The notes below the pieces were generated by a model that saw nothing but the letters and a program-made list of their open reading frames with translations, was not told the DNA's origin and did not search any database. This document shows, piece by piece, positions 45,069-47,162 of a stretch of DNA of 47,162 bases. Both the position numbers and the translations under genes were made by a program. Where the stretch lies: positions 1-47,162 of the forward strand of contig CAZIKF010000037.1 of assembly GCA_964539825.1 (NCBI GenBank), written 5' to 3'. The stretch comes from CAZIKF01 sp964539825 (GTDB taxonomy: Bacteria; Muiribacteriota; UBA6191). The first letter of the stretch is position 1. The number at the start of each line of letters is the position of its first letter.

Positions 45069-47162
45069 ATGAGACAATCCTTGAAGATTGGCCTTGTATT
45101 CCTATTTTTGTCTACAGTTTCAACAATTGCTGGACATGACCCCTTCTCCGCGATTTCCTATAGCGCTCGTTTAAGCACCAGCAACGCACTTTCCCTGGCA
45201 GGTAGTGCGGTGGTGAGTATGACCGCACAACTCTTCGAAGACGAGCAAGGTGGAAATACGGGCTACATACAGGTTTTCCCCTCCGTCGAGGTCATTGATG
45301 GATTTTTCTCTCTTTCCATCGGTCCATCCCTTCCAGATTTGAAACAGTACCGATTCCTGGAGCTTGAAGTACAGGGCCAAACCATGAATCCCAGGCGCCA
45401 GTTCTTGACCATGCCATACGCCATTGAAGCCATGGACAGTCAGAATCTTGCGGGAATGACTCCGGATCAATTTCGGCAGGATTTGCTGAGTTCAATGGGA
45501 GTAACCGATTCGGCCACATCGGGAATCCTGCGGGTAGGTTCGCTTGAGGTCGGTGAATTTAAAGCCTCGGATCAAATTTTCGAAATTGGAGATCGAGAGG
45601 CTTTCGGCAATGCCATAGAGTTCGGATTGCTGCCTCCCCAGTTCCATCTCTTTTTCTCCGAAGCGATTGAGACCGGGTGGTTCTATTCGGCAAATTCCAG
45701 AGTTGTCAGTGCCGTGATCGATCATGCACGTATCGGTGCCGTGGTCAGCACCGGTACGATTGAGGGCACTACACTGCTTATCAATCATCTCATAGAAACC
45801 CCAAAGCTTCATTCGGGTGAAGTGCTTGTTTCTGAGAAAATTTGGTTAGGTCCGGTGGAATCCGATGATTCCACTCCGACCACTCCCGTATTCGTCTACC
45901 CTTTTTCCGTCAATTCCGCAGGGATGGTCACAGCCCTTGCCCTGAGTGCCGAGAGAGTCGTAGGTACGACCATTTCCGCCTCCGTCTTTTTAGGTGACGG
46001 CTCCCAACTCACGGGAATTCTTAAATCAGAAGGAGTAATTTCTCTTGATGACGGTGTGGAGATCACACCGCAGGGAGTGGGCGGGGTAATCATCAACAAT
46101 AGTGCTGGAGACTCTGAAGAGACCACCAGGATGGCCCTTCGCACAGAGAATGGGGAAGATCTTTTTCGATTGGAATCGGGTGGAAGACTCCTCTCCAAGA
46201 CCGTAGGTGCTAGTGATGTTTTCGCTGAAAAGTTATCTGGTCTTGAGCTGCATATCACCACTTCTCCCGAAGCTGTGGAAACCATTCTTTCGGTAACCAA
46301 CGGGGGAGCACATCTGAAGTTTTTAGATGCCGGAGAAATCAATGTCTCCACCACGTTCGAGGTGGGTACCTCCTCCGAGTTCTTCGTGGACAGCATGGGT
46401 GCAGTCAGCGCCACCACCCTCTCCGCATCCTACCTTTTTGGAAACGGCTCCGGGATCACCGGAGTTCTTCATGACGGCGAGGATTTCAGCGCTGGAAACC
46501 TGACAGTCAGTACCTTTACCGACGGCACCGCACAGCTTAGCGGTGGAATTCTCAGTGCCAACGAAATCAGTGCTACTACAGTTTCCGCGTCCTTTCTAAT
46601 TGGCGATGGATCAGGTATAACCGGCGTACTTCACGACGGCGAGGACTACAGTGCGGGTAATCTTACCGTCAGTACACTAACAGACGGTACCGCACAACTC
46701 AGCGGAGGAATCCTCAGCGCGAGTGAAGTCAGCGCAACAACGGTTTCCGCATCCTTTCTCCTTGGCGACGGAACCGGCATCTCCGGGGTTCTCCACGACG
46801 GCGGGGACTACAGTGCAGGAAATTTAACCGTCACCACGATCACAGACGGCACCGCACTGCTCAGCGGAGGAATCCTCAGCGCGAGTGAAGTCAGCGCCAC
46901 CACGATTTCCGCATCCTTTCTAATTGGCGACGGGTCCGGCATCTCCGGGGTCCTTCATGACGGCGGGGACTACAGCGCAGGGAATTTAACAGTAACCACA
47001 ATCACCGACGGTAATGCACAACTCAGCGGAGGAGTCCTCAGTGCGAGTGAAGTCAGTGCAACAACGGTTTCCGCGTCCTTTCTAATTGGCGATGGTTCTG
47101 GTATCTCCGGGGTACTTCATGACGGCGGGGACTACAGCGCAGGCAACTTAACCGTTACCACA
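45069..47162 (+). CDS. Tandem paralogue of the fibre-like surface protein (3' partial)
   Basis: 698 codons open to the right edge without a stop. The ATG at 45069 opens a signal peptide (MRQSLKIGLVFLFLS) after GGGAAAGAG. From DPFS to VGSLE (~136 residues) it is about 87% identical to the first fibre protein, including a 42-base identical DNA stretch within the GQTMNPRR region. It then carries a segment the first lacks (~45550-45960, with EIGDREAFGNAIEF), a shared GDGSQLTGILK block, and at least four complete 162-bp repeats before the edge. Expected to continue into repeats, heads and a C-terminal domain like its neighbour. Function inferred from it. Confidence 0.88.
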   Translation, partial: MRQSLKIGLVFLFLSTVSTIAGHDPFSAISYSARLSTSNALSLAGSAVVSMTAQLFEDEQGGNTGYIQVFPSVEVIDGFFSLSIGPSLPDLKQYRFLELEVQGQTMNPRRQFLTMPYAIEAMDSQNLAGMTPDQFRQDLLSSMGVTDSATSGILRVGSLEVGEFKASDQIFEIGDREAFGNAIEFGLLPPQFHLFFSEAIETGWFYSANSRVVSAVIDHARIGAVVSTGTIEGTTLLINHLIETPKLHSGEVLVSEKIWLGPVESDDSTPTTPVFVYPFSVNSAGMVTALALSAERVVGTTISASVFLGDGSQLTGILKSEGVISLDDGVEITPQGVGGVIINNSAGDSEETTRMALRTENGEDLFRLESGGRLLSKTVGASDVFAEKLSGLELHITTSPEAVETILSVTNGGAHLKFLDAGEINVSTTFEVGTSSEFFVDSMGAVSATTLSASYLFGNGSGITGVLHDGEDFSAGNLTVSTFTDGTAQLSGGILSANEISATTVSASFLIGDGSGITGVLHDGEDYSAGNLTVSTLTDGTAQLSGGILSASEVSATTVSASFLLGDGTGISGVLHDGGDYSAGNLTVTTITDGTALLSGGILSASEVSATTISASFLIGDGSGISGVLHDGGDYSAGNLTVTTITDGNAQLSGGVLSASEVSATTVSASFLIGDGSGISGVLHDGGDYSAGNLTVTT
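46470..47162 (+). repeat. 162-bp tandem repeats, array 2 (continues past the edge)
   Basis: Units start at 46470, 46632, 46794, 46956 and 47118, exactly 162 bp apart. The consensus differs from array 1: TDGTAQLSGGILSASEVSATTVSASFLIGDGSGISGVLHDGGDYSAG-type, with SGG where array 1 has SSG or ASG, and a later shift from HDGED to HDGGD. Each array is therefore homogenised within its own gene. Confidence 0.9.

Noticed and set aside
38342..47162. Prophage, because of tail-fibre-like domains
   Set aside because: No capsid, terminase, portal, integrase or lysis gene is nearby, and both genes begin with signal peptides.

Overview
The window is 47,162 bp of bacterial DNA with short intergenic gaps, genes on both strands, and no rRNA, tRNA, CRISPR or transposase that I can see. 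Several products carry signal peptides and the large surface proteins resemble secreted or phage-fibre-like proteins of Gram-negative bacteria. I suspect a marine, proteobacteria-like lineage (SAR324 is one possibility), but nothing here proves the taxon. A run of exactly 100 N at 40533-40632 shows the sequence is a draft scaffold.

About half of the window encodes very large surface or secreted proteins. (1) 1-8769, open at the left edge, is an acidic beta-rich protein with Gly/Thr/Ser linkers and four cupredoxin modules, three with an intact copper-ligand pattern and one that has lost it. (2) 10580-18832 is a 2750-residue secreted protein with Kelch, Ig/PKD-like, ZU5-like, alpha/beta-hydrolase-like and FN3 regions; the hydrolase elbow has Gly in place of the nucleophile Ser. 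(3) 38342-44759 is a fibre-like protein: a leader domain, an array of 162-bp repeats interrupted by the scaffold gap, two YadA-like head blocks and a C-terminal Peptidase_G2-like domain. (4) 45069 to the right edge is a tandem paralogue of (3).

Between them lie housekeeping and accessory genes. 8984-10426 is a 2,5-dioxovalerate-type aldehyde dehydrogenase flanked by two copies of an imperfect inverted-repeat element. On the minus strand, 20659-18880 is a tightly packed three-gene operon (pentapeptide-like protein, 82-residue unknown, TPR protein). On the plus strand, 20766-25010 holds transketolase, isochorismatase-family hydrolase, SDR and endonuclease I. On the minus strand, 31131-25038 holds a Nudix hydrolase, methyltransferase, PF09818 ABC-type ATPase, M23 peptidase, redoxin and a second aldehyde dehydrogenase. 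At 31159-32708 a Mut7-C protein and MoaA converge. On the plus strand, 32860-38209 is a run of seven genes with overlaps or gaps of at most about 24 bp: mutM, yjbQ, thpR, HAD phosphatase, histone-deacetylase-like amidohydrolase, pcm and an M48 peptidase.

The housekeeping content is ordinary (nucleotide and DNA damage repair, RNA and protein repair, central carbon metabolism). The unusual biology is in the giant surface proteins: domain shuffling, repeat homogenisation, loss of catalytic or metal-binding residues in single modules, and a recent tandem duplication with shared upstream sequence.
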